27,596 nucleotides of DNA from an uncultured Clostridia bacterium (GTDB taxonomy: Bacteria; Bacillota_A; Clostridia; TANB77; CAG-508): contig CANQQF010000020.1 in assembly GCA_947625985.1 (NCBI GenBank), positions 1 through 27,596 on the forward strand, read 5' to 3'. A program made the position numbers and the translations under genes. The notes beneath the pieces are model-generated. The model searched no databases, was not told the DNA's origin, and saw only the letters and a list, made by a program, of their open reading frames with translations. This document shows, in pieces, positions 1-8,172 of this stretch (the stretch's first letter is position 1; each line of letters opens with the position of its first letter).

Positions 1-76
<76 letters not shown>

Positions 77-87
77 AGTAAAATTAA

Positions 88-125
88 AGAGTAGTAGTTT
101 TAGACAGTGACTACTTCTTTTTTTT
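88..125 (+). terminator. Intrinsic terminator after tRNA-Phe
   Basis: AGTAGT (90-95) pairs with ACTACT (110-115), with a little further imperfect pairing outside, followed by a T-rich run to about 125. It lies 14 bases after the tRNA CCA end, where a tRNA transcript would stop. The stem is short, so efficiency is uncertain. Confidence 0.6.
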
Positions 126-274
126 GTGTTAAATATTGCGACATACATCTATACATATTCTAAATAATTTTATTTTAATATAATGAAATAAAAAAGAAAT
201 TTTCAAAATTTTTACAAAGTACTCATCCTATTTATTAAAAATTAGTATAAAAAAGTGTTGATAATATACGAAAA

Positions 275-303
275 TTACAAGAATAGTAAATATATGCTAT
301 AAT
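275..303 (+). promoter_or_regulatory. Sigma-A promoter of the ABC exporter gene
   Basis: TTACAA (275-280), a 17-base spacer and TATAAT (298-303), with TGC directly before the -10, which makes an extended -10. The predicted transcription start near 310 leaves a leader of about 22 bases containing AGAGGTGAG before the ATG at 332. Confidence 0.75.
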
Positions 304-331
304 ATATATAGTTTATTAATAGAGGTGAGTT

Positions 332-2107
332 ATGAAAAAGATAAGAAATCAATCAATAAAAAATGTATTAAAAAAATTATACAAAATACTAACCAAAAGA
401 CAAAAAGTATCTTTTCTAATAATTGTACTTATTATGATTATATCTGCAGGATTAACACAAATTACACCTAAAGCCATTGGATGGTTAACAGATGACATAC
501 TAACACAAAGTGAAATAGCGTTTTCTAAAGTTATACCATTCTTAATTTTAATATTGGTTGTAAATGTTATAAATGAGATTATAAAAATTGCTAGAAGGGT
601 TATGGTAGAAGATACTGCAACCAGAACAGAAAAACAAGCAAGAGGAATGGTAATAAAATCTTTGCTTATGGCACCATTGTCATATTTTAGAGAAAATATG
701 ACAGGAAACATACACGGAAGAATGAATAGATGTTTAGATGGAACAGTAAAACTAGAAAAACTATTATTTATGGATTTTGCACCGGCAATATTTAATAGTA
801 TTGCAGCAATTGTAACAATATTTATTACTTTACCATTTATACTTGCATTACCAATGATGTTAGTAATACCAATTGGAATATTTATAGTATTCAAACAAAT
901 AAATAGCCAAAAAGGGATAAGAGTGGAACTTTTAGAAAGTAAATCACAAATGGATGGCACAATTGTTGAACTAATAAATGGAATAGAAGTTATAAGAATT
1001 AGTGACAGTGTAGATTTTGAAACGAATAGATTTGATAATAAATCAGAATTTTTAAGAAAAAAGGAAATGAAACATCATAAAGCGATGGCATTATATGATT
1101 GTTTAAAATTTGTAAATCAAGTATTTTTTACTGTATTAATAATTGGAATTTCAACTTATCTAGCAACAAAAAATATAATATCTGTTGGAGCAGTATTAAC
1201 ATCATATTTATGTTTTAACCAACTAATAAAACCTTTAGAGGAATTACATAGAATATTTGACGAATTATCTGAATGTACAGTTTTAGCAACAGATTTCTTT
1301 AAAATGGTAGAAATACCTAATGATTTTTCATATAGTGAAATATCAGAAAATAAACAAAAAATAGATATAAAGCCAGTCGTACAAATTAAAGATTTAATGT
1401 TTTATTATAATGAAGATAAGGATAAAATAATATTAAATAACTTTAATTTATCAATAGATAGAGGAATGTTTTTAGGAATAGCAGGTCCAAGTGGATGTGG
1501 AAAATCATCACTAATTAAAGCAATATGCAAATTAGAAAGAGGATATGGAACTATAATAATAGATTCAAAAGATATAAGTTCATTAAATAGAAAGGATATA
1601 TCTGAAACAATTGCTTTAGTTCCACAAAGTCCATTCTTAATAGCAGGTACAATATATGAGAATATATGTTATGGAATTGATAGAGAAGTTTCAATAGGAG
1701 AAGTTGAAGAAGCGGCTAAAAAAGCATATATTTATGATTATATAAACGATTTACCAGATAGATTTAATTCTGTAATATCAGAAGGGGGAAATAATTTATC
1801 AGGTGGACAAAAGCAAAGAATAGCAATTGCTAGAATATTTTTAAGAAAACCTAAAATTTTAATATTAGATGAGGCAACGTCAGCTTTAGATAACACATCA
1901 GAAAAACATATTCAAACAGAAATAGAAAGATTACAGCAAGAAAATAATACTACTATTATATCAATTGCACATAGATTAACTACTTTGAAAAACTGTGATA
2001 AAATTATAGTTTTAAATAAAGGAAAAATTGAAGAAAATGGAAAATATAATGAACTAATTGAAAAAGGTGGAATATTTAGTGATATGTATTATGGAAAATT
2101 AAAATAA
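332..2107 (+). CDS. ABC transporter, fused permease and ATPase (exporter type)
   Basis: 591-residue half-transporter of the MsbA/LmrA-like exporter type, expected to sit in the cytoplasmic membrane and work as a dimer. The N-terminal half (about 25-320) holds the hydrophobic transmembrane segments. The nucleotide-binding domain follows at about 348-591, with Walker A GPSGCGKSS (385-393), Q-loop VPQSPF, signature LSGGQKQR (489-496), Walker B ILILDEATS (509-517) and the switch histidine in IAHRLTT (about 546). All ATPase residues are present, so it should be active. It begins with ATG after AGAGGTGAG and has its own promoter and terminator, so it looks monocistronic. Half-transporters often come in pairs; no partner is adjacent here, which suggests a homodimer. 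The substrate (lipid, peptide or drug) cannot be read from the sequence. Confidence 0.93.
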   Translation: MKKIRNQSIKNVLKKLYKILTKRQKVSFLIIVLIMIISAGLTQITPKAIGWLTDDILTQSEIAFSKVIPFLILILVVNVINEIIKIARRVMVEDTATRTEKQARGMVIKSLLMAPLSYFRENMTGNIHGRMNRCLDGTVKLEKLLFMDFAPAIFNSIAAIVTIFITLPFILALPMMLVIPIGIFIVFKQINSQKGIRVELLESKSQMDGTIVELINGIEVIRISDSVDFETNRFDNKSEFLRKKEMKHHKAMALYDCLKFVNQVFFTVLIIGISTYLATKNIISVGAVLTSYLCFNQLIKPLEELHRIFDELSECTVLATDFFKMVEIPNDFSYSEISENKQKIDIKPVVQIKDLMFYYNEDKDKIILNNFNLSIDRGMFLGIAGPSGCGKSSLIKAICKLERGYGTIIIDSKDISSLNRKDISETIALVPQSPFLIAGTIYENICYGIDREVSIGEVEEAAKKAYIYDYINDLPDRFNSVISEGGNNLSGGQKQRIAIARIFLRKPKILILDEATSALDNTSEKHIQTEIERLQQENNTTIISIAHRLTTLKNCDKIIVLNKGKIEENGKYNELIEKGGIFSDMYYGKLK

Positions 2108-2239
2108 TATTAATTTTAAATATTTTTAACAAATTATCTTTCAAACTACCTAAAATATAAGCTAAAATACTTAAATATTGGAATGATACAAAATATAAGA
2201 AAATATGTAAATAGCTAAAAGATAAAGTAAATAAAGAAG

Positions 2240-2273
2240 GCAACTAATTATTTTTGATTAGTTGCTATTTTTG
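2240..2273 (+). terminator. Intrinsic terminator, probably for the ABC exporter transcript
   Basis: GCAACTAAT (2240-2248) pairs perfectly with ATTAGTTGC (2257-2265) around an 8-base loop, then ATTTTTG gives a T-run. It lies 132 bases after the exporter stop codon, an unusually long 3' untranslated region. Confidence 0.85.
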
Positions 2274-2394
2274 TATATATACTTCCAACTGTACTGTTAA
2301 TAACGTAAGGCTTAACTTTTTCAAAAATGGTCAAATTTGGGATACACAGCTATAAAAATAATAAAAATTGTAAAAAATTTGATTTCATGCAAGT

Positions 2395-2401
2395 TTCGAC
2401 A
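2395..2401 (-). promoter_or_regulatory. Spo0A-box-like heptamer upstream of comM
   Basis: TTCGACA, the reverse complement of TGTCGAA, which is the 0A-box core known from Bacillus and Clostridium. It sits just upstream of the probable comM -10 at 2423. A 7-base match can occur by chance, and the window does not show whether this organism has Spo0A. Confidence 0.3.
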
Positions 2402-2419
2402 AACTTTTTAAAATTAAAG

Positions 2420-2428
2420 TGCTAAAAT
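2420..2428 (+). promoter_or_regulatory. Probable extended -10 promoter of comM
   Basis: TGC followed by TAAAAT (2423-2428) forms an extended -10. No good -35 lies at 16-18 bases; the TTGACA-like TCGACA at 2396-2401 is 21 bases away. A start near 2435 would leave a leader of about 65 bases to the AGGAGG site before ATG 2501. Confidence 0.45.
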
Positions 2429-2500
2429 GTAATAAGTTAATTCAAAAATTTTAATTCTAAATTATTAAATTCAAATAAAATCAATAAAAGGAGGAATGTT

Positions 2501-4051
2501 ATGCTAGCTATAGTGAAAAGTATGGCATTGCAAGGCCTTGATGGTTATGTTGTATCAATTCAAGTAGATGTTTCTTCAGGATTTCCAGGTTTTGAAATAG
2601 TAGGTTTACCAGGAACAAGTGTTAAAGAAGCAAAAGAAAGGGTAAAGACAGCAATAAAAAATACTAAGTATCAACTAAAAAGTAGAAAAATTCTTATAAA
2701 TTTGGCACCTGCAAGTACAAGAAAAGATGGTTCATTATTTGATTTACCAATAGCAATTGGAATATTAATAGCAAGTGGACATATAAAAAAAGCAAAAGTT
2801 GAAAAAAAAATAAGAGAAACAGTTTTTATAGGAGAATTGTCACTAAAGGGGACAGTTGAAAAAGTAAAAGGAATTTTACCTATATGTATAGAAGCAAAAA
2901 AGTTAGGAATTAAAAAAATCGTATTACCTAAGCAAAATATTAATGAAGCAAGTTTTGTAAAAGGTATTGAAATACTTCCTGTATCAGATTTAGAAGAAGT
3001 AATAATGTTTTTAAATGGTAAAATATTACCAGCACAAAGTGAAGAAAAGAAGATTAAAGTTAGATCAAAATATAAAGTTGATTTTTCAGATGTTAAAGGG
3101 CAAGAAAATGTAAAAAGAGCATTAGAAATTGCTGCAGCTGGAGGACATAATTGTATTTTAATTGGTCCACCTGGAAGTGGAAAAACAATGTTAGCAAAAA
3201 GAATACAAACAATATTACCAGATATAACATTTGAAGAAGCTATGGAAGTAACAAAGATTCATAGTGTAGCAGGTTTACTTTCAGAAGATGAACCTTTTTT
3301 ATTAGAAAGACCATTTAGAAGTCCACATAATTTAATTTCAGAACAATCTTTAATTGGTGGTGGAAGAGTACCTAAACCAGGAGAGATTAGTCTAGCGCAT
3401 TTCGGCGTATTATTCTTAGATGAATTAACAGAGTTTAATAAAAAAACAATAGAGGTTTTACGAGGACCATTAGAAGATAGAAAAATAACTATCAGTAGAT
3501 TGGCAGCATCTATTACGTACCCTGCAAACTTTATTTTAATTGCAAGTATTAATCCATGTCCGTGTGGATTTTATGGATCAAAAGAAAGAAAATGCACATG
3601 TACTCAAGAGCAAATAAAAAAATATATTCATAAAATTAGTGGGCCTATTTTAGATAGGATTGATCTACATATAGAAGTTGGTAGTGTACCATATGATAAA
3701 TTAAAAGATACAAAAGAATCAGAAACATCTGAACAAGTAAGAAGCAGAGTAAATGAGGCGAGGAAAATACAAAATAGAAGATACAAAAATGAAGAAATTT
3801 TTTCAAATTCAGAGTTAAAATCAAATTTAATAAAAAAATATTGTAGTATTGAAAGTGCAAATACAAATTTAATGGAAAAAGCATTTAAAGAATTAGGATT
3901 AAGTGCAAGAGCTTATGAAAAAATTTTAAAGATTTCAAGGACTATAGCAGACTTAGACCATTCGCAAGAGATTCAAACTCATCATTTAGCTGAAGCAATA
4001 CAATATAGAAGTTTAGATAGAAAATATTGGGGAGAAGAGGTGGAAACTTAA
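2501..4051 (+). CDS. comM: ComM/YifB family Mg-chelatase-like AAA+ ATPase
   Basis: 516 residues, the usual length for YifB/ComM. The N-terminal domain (about 1-170) has the family's ribosomal-S5-like/Lon-like fold signature. The AAA+ core follows with Walker A GPPGSGKT (222-229), Walker B LFLDE (304-308) and the PFRSPHN segment. A cysteine-rich stretch NPCPCGFYGS (351-360) with two further Cys shortly after is typical of the family, and a C-terminal Mg-chelatase domain ends near 510. In naturally transformable bacteria ComM is a hexameric helicase that drives branch migration of incoming single strands. Its partner gene dprA starts two bases after its stop, so the two are co-transcribed. ATG follows a perfect AGGAGG. 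In clostridia without known competence the role is less clear. Confidence 0.95.
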   Translation: MLAIVKSMALQGLDGYVVSIQVDVSSGFPGFEIVGLPGTSVKEAKERVKTAIKNTKYQLKSRKILINLAPASTRKDGSLFDLPIAIGILIASGHIKKAKVEKKIRETVFIGELSLKGTVEKVKGILPICIEAKKLGIKKIVLPKQNINEASFVKGIEILPVSDLEEVIMFLNGKILPAQSEEKKIKVRSKYKVDFSDVKGQENVKRALEIAAAGGHNCILIGPPGSGKTMLAKRIQTILPDITFEEAMEVTKIHSVAGLLSEDEPFLLERPFRSPHNLISEQSLIGGGRVPKPGEISLAHFGVLFLDELTEFNKKTIEVLRGPLEDRKITISRLAASITYPANFILIASINPCPCGFYGSKERKCTCTQEQIKKYIHKISGPILDRIDLHIEVGSVPYDKLKDTKESETSEQVRSRVNEARKIQNRRYKNEEIFSNSELKSNLIKKYCSIESANTNLMEKAFKELGLSARAYEKILKISRTIADLDHSQEIQTHHLAEAIQYRSLDRKYWGEEVET

Positions 4052-4052
4052 T

Positions 4053-4923
4053 TTGCAAATAATAAAAAGAGAAGATAAGAATTACCCCAAACAATTAAAC
4101 TACATAAAAAAAGCTCCCGAAAAATTATATGTTATGGGAAACTTAAAACTACTAGATACTTATTCAATAGCAATAATAGGTTCAAGGAATTGTTCTAAAG
4201 AAGGTGAAAAAATTGCTAGAAAATTTGCACGAGAATTAGCTTTACATGGAATAACTATTGTTAGTGGACTAGCCAATCGGAATAGATACAGCTGCACATA
4301 TGGGAGCTTTAGATGTTGGTGGGGATACAATTGCGGTTCTTGGAAACGGATTTAACCACATATATCCTAAAGAGAATGAAGAATTATTTAAAAAAATTAT
4401 AGAAAAAGGGTTAGTAGTAACAGAATATTCTGTAGATGAAAAAGCTCAGTCTAAATATTTTTTAGAAAGAAATAGAATAGTAAGTGGATTATCATTAGGT
4501 GTATTAGTTGTTGAAGCAGGGAATAGGAGTGGAACAAGTGTTACTGCAAGATATGCAAGACAACAAGGAAAGGAGATATTTTGTATACCTCATGCAATAA
4601 ATGATATACATGGTGTTGGAACAAATAAATTAATAGCTCAAGGTGCAAAATTAGTTACAAACACAAAAGAGATAATAGAAGAATTTGATTTTTTAGAATA
4701 TCATGAAGAAATAATTACTAATTTAAAAAATAAAAAACCAATTGTAAAAAATGAATATAAAGAAATTTTTGATGTGATTGGATTAAAAGCAATAGAAATA
4801 GATGAAATATGTATGAAAACGAAAAAGAAAATACAAGAAGTAAACTCGGCCTTACTTATTCTTGAATTAGAAGGTTATGTAGAAAAAATAGCAGGAGGAT
4901 ATATATGGAAAACAAAACAATAA
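4053..4923 (+). pseudogene. dprA: DprA (DNA processing protein A), interrupted by a +1 frameshift
   Basis: Two overlapping frames together make one DprA. The first, starting with TTG at 4053 (GAGGTGG at 4036-4042), encodes the N-terminal part and the Rossmann start IAIIGSRNCSKEGEKIA up to GITIVSGLA. The second continues directly with GIDTAAHMGAL, VLGNGFNHIYP, ERNRIVSGLS, VVEAGNRSGTSVTARYA and a C-terminal winged-helix segment. The break falls at 4275-4278, where four bases (AATC) stand between GCC and GGA instead of one codon. Removing one base restores SGLA-I/N-GID and a protein of about 289 residues. Without repair, the single-strand DNA-binding core that loads RecA is cut in two. It may be a true pseudogene or a base-call or assembly error; intact reading elsewhere in both halves argues for a recent mutation or an error. 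Its end overlaps the start of yraN. Confidence 0.9.
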
Positions 4924-5282
4924 ATAAACAAAATAATAAACAAATACTAGGAAAAATCGGAGAAGAAAGAGCATGCCGATATTTAAAAGAAAAAGGCTAT
5001 CAAATATTGGAGAGAAATTTTAGATGCAAGATGGGAGAGATAGATATAATTGCAAAAGACAAAAATAAAGACTTAGTTTTTGTTGAGGTAAAAACAAGAA
5101 GAAGTTTTCAATATGGAAGTCCAGCAGAGGCAATAAATTATCAAAAGAAGAATCATATTTATAGAGTTGCAAAATATTATATACTTACTAACAAGTTAAT
5201 AAATAAGACAATACGCTTTGATGCAATTGAAATAGTAATAGGAAATAGTTGTTATTTACATCATATTAAACAAGCATTTTAA
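4905..5282 (+). CDS. yraN: YraN family (UPF0102) endonuclease-like protein
   Basis: 125 residues, normal for UPF0102. The core GEERACRYLKEKGYQILERN, then KMGEIDIIAKDKNKDLVFVEVKTR, shows the family's restriction-endonuclease-like motif: the E of GEIDIIA and the E-x-K of VEVKTR would form the metal-binding D/E-ExK site. A biochemical role is not established for most members. The ATG overlaps the 3' end of dprA by 19 bases, and its ribosome site GGAGG lies inside dprA, so translation is probably coupled. comM-dprA-yraN neighbours are common in Firmicutes and related bacteria, consistent with a shared DNA-handling context. The gene ends 10-15 bases before the repeat block at 5293. Confidence 0.92.
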   Translation: MENKTINKQNNKQILGKIGEERACRYLKEKGYQILERNFRCKMGEIDIIAKDKNKDLVFVEVKTRRSFQYGSPAEAINYQKKNHIYRVAKYYILTNKLINKTIRFDAIEIVIGNSCYLHHIKQAF

Positions 5283-5292
5283 AAATTTATAT

Positions 5293-5530
5293 ACAACAAT
5301 TTAATTCGTGATAATAAAAAATAAATAAAAAAATAAAAGAATTGCGCAGTTTGGAGCAATTTATGTTGTAACAATAAATTCACGATAATAAAAAAAATAA
5401 ATAAAAAAATAAAAGAATTGCGCAGTTTGGAGCAATTTATGTTGTAACAATAAATTCACGATAATAAAAAAAAATAAATAAAAAAATAAAAGAATTGCGC
5501 AGTTTGGAGCAACTTTATGTTGCGACAGCA
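5293..5530. repeat. Three tandem 75-78 bp direct repeats
   Basis: Units run approximately 5296-5370, 5371-5446 and 5447-5524. Each has an A-rich half made of AATAAATAAAAAAATAAAAG, then AATTGCGCAGTTTGGAGCAA, then a short arm reading TTTATGTTGYRACA. The first unit is the most diverged at its left edge (ATTTAATTCGTG against ATAAATTCACG), while units 1 and 2 are almost identical internally. Unit 3 differs at the small hairpin (GCAAC-GTTGC instead of GCAAT-GTTGT), where pairing is kept through G-T wobble in the other two units. Confidence 0.9.
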
Positions 5531-5561
5531 AAATTCTTTTATTTTTTTATTTATTTTTTAT
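5466..5561. terminator. Long A/T-rich hairpin between yraN and the Lon-like gene, likely bidirectional terminator
   Basis: The A-rich arm of repeat unit 3 (about 5469-5496) is matched by its reverse complement at about 5532-5560 over some 28 bases. The enclosed loop holds a second small stem, GCAAC/GTTGC (about 5508-5522). The right arm is T-rich, so a plus-strand transcript from yraN would end here, and the left arm reads as T-rich for the convergent minus-strand gene, whose stop is at 5579. Confidence 0.75.
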
Positions 5562-5578
5562 AATTAATAATGGTAAAT

Positions 5579-7975
5579 TCAATTGTTTTTCTTACTAAAT
5601 TCTGAATATTTCCTAAGTTTTTCTTCAACTAAATAATTTACTGTTCCTCTAGGAAAATGACCATCTTTATCCTTTTTACCAGCAGGAACACCAGTTAAAA
5701 TTTCAATACCTTCTTCAATTGTAGAAACAGAGTAAATATGAAATAATTTGTTTTTAACAGCATCTATAACTTCATCAGATAATTGTAAGTTTTTAACATT
5801 TTGTTGAGGAATCATAACACCATGTTCACCAGTTAATCCTCTCATCTTACATATTTGGAAGAAACCTTCTATCTTTTCATTAACTCCACCAATAGGTTGA
5901 ATCTTTCCTTTTTGATTAACTGAACCAGTAACTGCAATTGATTGATTAATAGGTATATTAGATAAACTAGAAAGTAGACCATATAATTCTGTGCTTGAAG
6001 CACTATCTCCATCAACTCCATTATACAATTGTTCAAAACATATACTTGCAGTTAAACAAAGAGGGAATTCTTGTGCAAACATTTCTCCTAAATATCCAGT
6101 TAGAATAAGTACACCTTTAGAATGAGAAGAGCCAGAAAGTTCAACTTCTCTTTCTATGTTTATAACTCCACTTTCTCCAGTATAAGTATTTACAGTTATT
6201 TTGGCTGGTTTTCCGAATGTATAATCACCAAATGATAATACTGTTAAACCATTTAATTCTCCAACTTCAAATCCTGAAGTATTGATTAATAGAGAATTAT
6301 CTTTTATCATTTCCAAATATTTTGTGTCATATTTTTTAATTCTTTCAATACGTTCTTTTAAAGCTTTGTCTACATGTTCAGCTTTTACAACTTTAGATTT
6401 TTCAACCTTAGCCCAGGTAGAAGCTTCACCAACAACTTGAGCTAAATCTGTAAATCGTGTAGAAAGTTTTTCTCTATCACCAGAAAGCTTAGAAGAATAT
6501 TCTATAATTTTTCCCATTGCTTTCTTATCAAGAGGTAGTAAATCTTCTTGTTCACAGAAACCATGAACGAAACGAGCTAATTTAATTGAATTATCTTCAT
6601 TTATAGGTGCATCTTCTTCAAATTCAACTTTTATTTTAAATAATTTTCTAAAATCAGAATCTATTTCTAAAAGTGTTTGATATATTGAAGAATTTCCAAT
6701 CAATAAAACTTTTAAATCTAGGGGTATTGGCTCTGGTTTTAATGAAATCATAACCATAGAAGAGTTTTGTTCTTGTGGATTTTCAATACCAACCTGTTTA
6801 ACTCTTAATGCTTTTTTCAATGATTCATAGCAATATGGGTTACTTAATAAGTCTTTAGCTTGAAAAATGATATATCCACCATTGGCTCTTTGTAATAATC
6901 CTGGTTTTAACATTGTAAAATCAGTTTTTAAAGAACCATAATAATTTTCATATTCAATAGAACCAAAAATATTATGATAAGTATAGTTTGAATCCATTAT
7001 AACTGGAGCACCTTTTAGTTCACTGTTATCTATAAACAAATTTACTTTATAATTATCAGATGGATCAGGTCTTTTTTGAACTGGTCCCATTTGTAATTGT
7101 TGCATAGTAGGCTTTCTTCTATCACCATCTATAAAATATGAAATGTTTTTTAAAATATCTTGTTTTATATCATTTAAAAATTTTGTGATTTTTTTGTTTC
7201 TTTTAAATTGAGATTTTAAATAATTTATATGAACATTAACTGTTAATAAAGTAATGTTAGATTGCCATTCAGAGATTTTTTTGTCTGCATCTTTTTCTAT
7301 TTCTTTTATTTTACCGATAGCAGACATTATTTCTTCTTGTACAATAACAGCATTTTCTTCATATACTTTTTTAACAGCTTCTGGTAACTTATCAAATTCA
7401 GATTCTTCAATAGTTTTACCATCAACAATAGGCATCATATAAATGCCATTTTGCGCAGATTTAACTTTGAAGTTGTATTTTGCAGCTTTTTTATCTAAAG
7501 CTTCCATTAAAGCTGTTCTTTTTTCTTCAAACTCTTTTTTGATAAGAGATTTTTCTTTTTCAAAGTCATCAGCATTAAAAGTCTTTTTTATATCTTTTTT
7601 AACCTCTTTTATAAAGCCATCCATTGCTTCTTTAAACTCTTTACCTTGACCAGCAGGAAGACAAATAGCAACTGGCTCATTTGGATTATCAAAATTATAT
7701 ACATAGCACCAATCAGAAGGTGTTTTTTTAGATGATGCAACTTTAGTTAAATAGTTTTTACTATACATAGTTTTACCAACACCACTTGGACCTTCTAAGT
7801 ATAAATTATATCCTTTAACATCAACTTTTAGTCCAAACTCTAGAGCTTTAATACCACGATCTTGACCAATTCCGGTACTAATTGACTCTAGTTCTTCAGT
7901 TGTTTTAAATTTAAAAACATCAGTATTAAAAGATAGTTTTAAATCTTTATAGCTTAATTCATTTTTCTTTTTCAT
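5579..7975 (-). CDS. Lon-family ATP-dependent protease (LonB-like, AAA_32 type)
   Basis: 798 residues on the minus strand. An N-terminal AAA+ region carries Walker A EGPSGVGKT (about 60-68) and a long helical insertion (about 130-260, rich in Lys/Glu). The middle part resembles the AAA_32 family of Lon-related proteins (COG1067), with GGYIIFQAKDLL as the Walker B-like region. The C-terminal Lon peptidase domain (about 570-775) has the catalytic Ser-Lys pair: Ser658 in GDSAS and Lys701 in GGVNEKIEGF. It should act as a cytoplasmic ATP-driven protease; substrates are unknown. It is not classical Lon because the N-terminal LON substrate domain is absent. ATG follows GGAGG with a 6-base gap. It is transcribed divergently from prmC and convergently with yraN. 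Confidence 0.92.
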   Translation of the reverse strand: MKKKNELSYKDLKLSFNTDVFKFKTTEELESISTGIGQDRGIKALEFGLKVDVKGYNLYLEGPSGVGKTMYSKNYLTKVASSKKTPSDWCYVYNFDNPNEPVAICLPAGQGKEFKEAMDGFIKEVKKDIKKTFNADDFEKEKSLIKKEFEEKRTALMEALDKKAAKYNFKVKSAQNGIYMMPIVDGKTIEESEFDKLPEAVKKVYEENAVIVQEEIMSAIGKIKEIEKDADKKISEWQSNITLLTVNVHINYLKSQFKRNKKITKFLNDIKQDILKNISYFIDGDRRKPTMQQLQMGPVQKRPDPSDNYKVNLFIDNSELKGAPVIMDSNYTYHNIFGSIEYENYYGSLKTDFTMLKPGLLQRANGGYIIFQAKDLLSNPYCYESLKKALRVKQVGIENPQEQNSSMVMISLKPEPIPLDLKVLLIGNSSIYQTLLEIDSDFRKLFKIKVEFEEDAPINEDNSIKLARFVHGFCEQEDLLPLDKKAMGKIIEYSSKLSGDREKLSTRFTDLAQVVGEASTWAKVEKSKVVKAEHVDKALKERIERIKKYDTKYLEMIKDNSLLINTSGFEVGELNGLTVLSFGDYTFGKPAKITVNTYTGESGVINIEREVELSGSSHSKGVLILTGYLGEMFAQEFPLCLTASICFEQLYNGVDGDSASSTELYGLLSSLSNIPINQSIAVTGSVNQKGKIQPIGGVNEKIEGFFQICKMRGLTGEHGVMIPQQNVKNLQLSDEVIDAVKNKLFHIYSVSTIEEGIEILTGVPAGKKDKDGHFPRGTVNYLVEEKLRKYSEFSKKNN

Positions 7976-8009
7976 TTGTTTCCTCCACTATTCATCTTTT
8001 AGTTTTTAT

Positions 8010-8037
8010 TTTATACAGAAATGTAAATTTAATACAA
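8010..8037 (-). promoter_or_regulatory. Probable promoter of the Lon-like protease gene
   Basis: Read on the minus strand: TTGTAT (8037-8032), a 16-base spacer and TATAAA (8015-8010). The start would be near 8003, giving a leader of about 28 bases with GGAGG before the ATG. The spacer end ATTTCTGTATA is shared with the region upstream of the DUF5665 gene. Confidence 0.55.
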
Positions 8038-8128
8038 TTCAATATATAATTCCAACTTTATTTTATATTAGTTAATGCAATTTGTAAATAGAAAAATTAC
8101 AAAATATGATGAAAAATAGAAAAATAGA

Positions 8129-8137
8129 TGATATAAT
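8129..8137 (+). promoter_or_regulatory. Extended -10 promoter of prmC-whiA-hemW
   Basis: TGATATAAT is a perfect extended -10; no convincing -35 lies 16-18 bases upstream. A start near 8144 falls just before the upstream in-frame ATG at 8152 and supports the use of ATG 8173. Confidence 0.6.
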
Positions 8138-8172
8138 ATTGTAAATAAAAAATGGAAGAAGGTGGTTATAAC

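Larger units (their letters stand above)
2108..2500. other. 393-base intergenic region between the ABC exporter and comM
   Basis: No gene supported. It contains, in order: about 130 very AT-rich bases with no clear signal, a strong hairpin terminator at 2240-2273, then about 220 bases upstream of comM with a Spo0A-box-like heptamer at 2395-2401 and an extended -10 element at 2420-2428. The first stretch has only very short open frames without ribosome sites. Confidence 0.7.

Noticed and set aside
349..960. Minus-strand open frame opposite the ABC exporter
   Set aside because: Its Ile/Ser/Thr-rich translation mirrors the membrane domain of a clearly recognised gene, and it has no ribosome site.
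4270..4285. Programmed ribosomal frameshift in dprA
   Set aside because: No slippery heptamer, internal ribosome-site stimulator or downstream pseudoknot is evident, and DprA is not known to use one.
5293..5530. Direct repeats that might be a CRISPR array
   Set aside because: The units are contiguous and similar over their whole 75-78 bp length, with no variable spacers, and no cas genes lie nearby.
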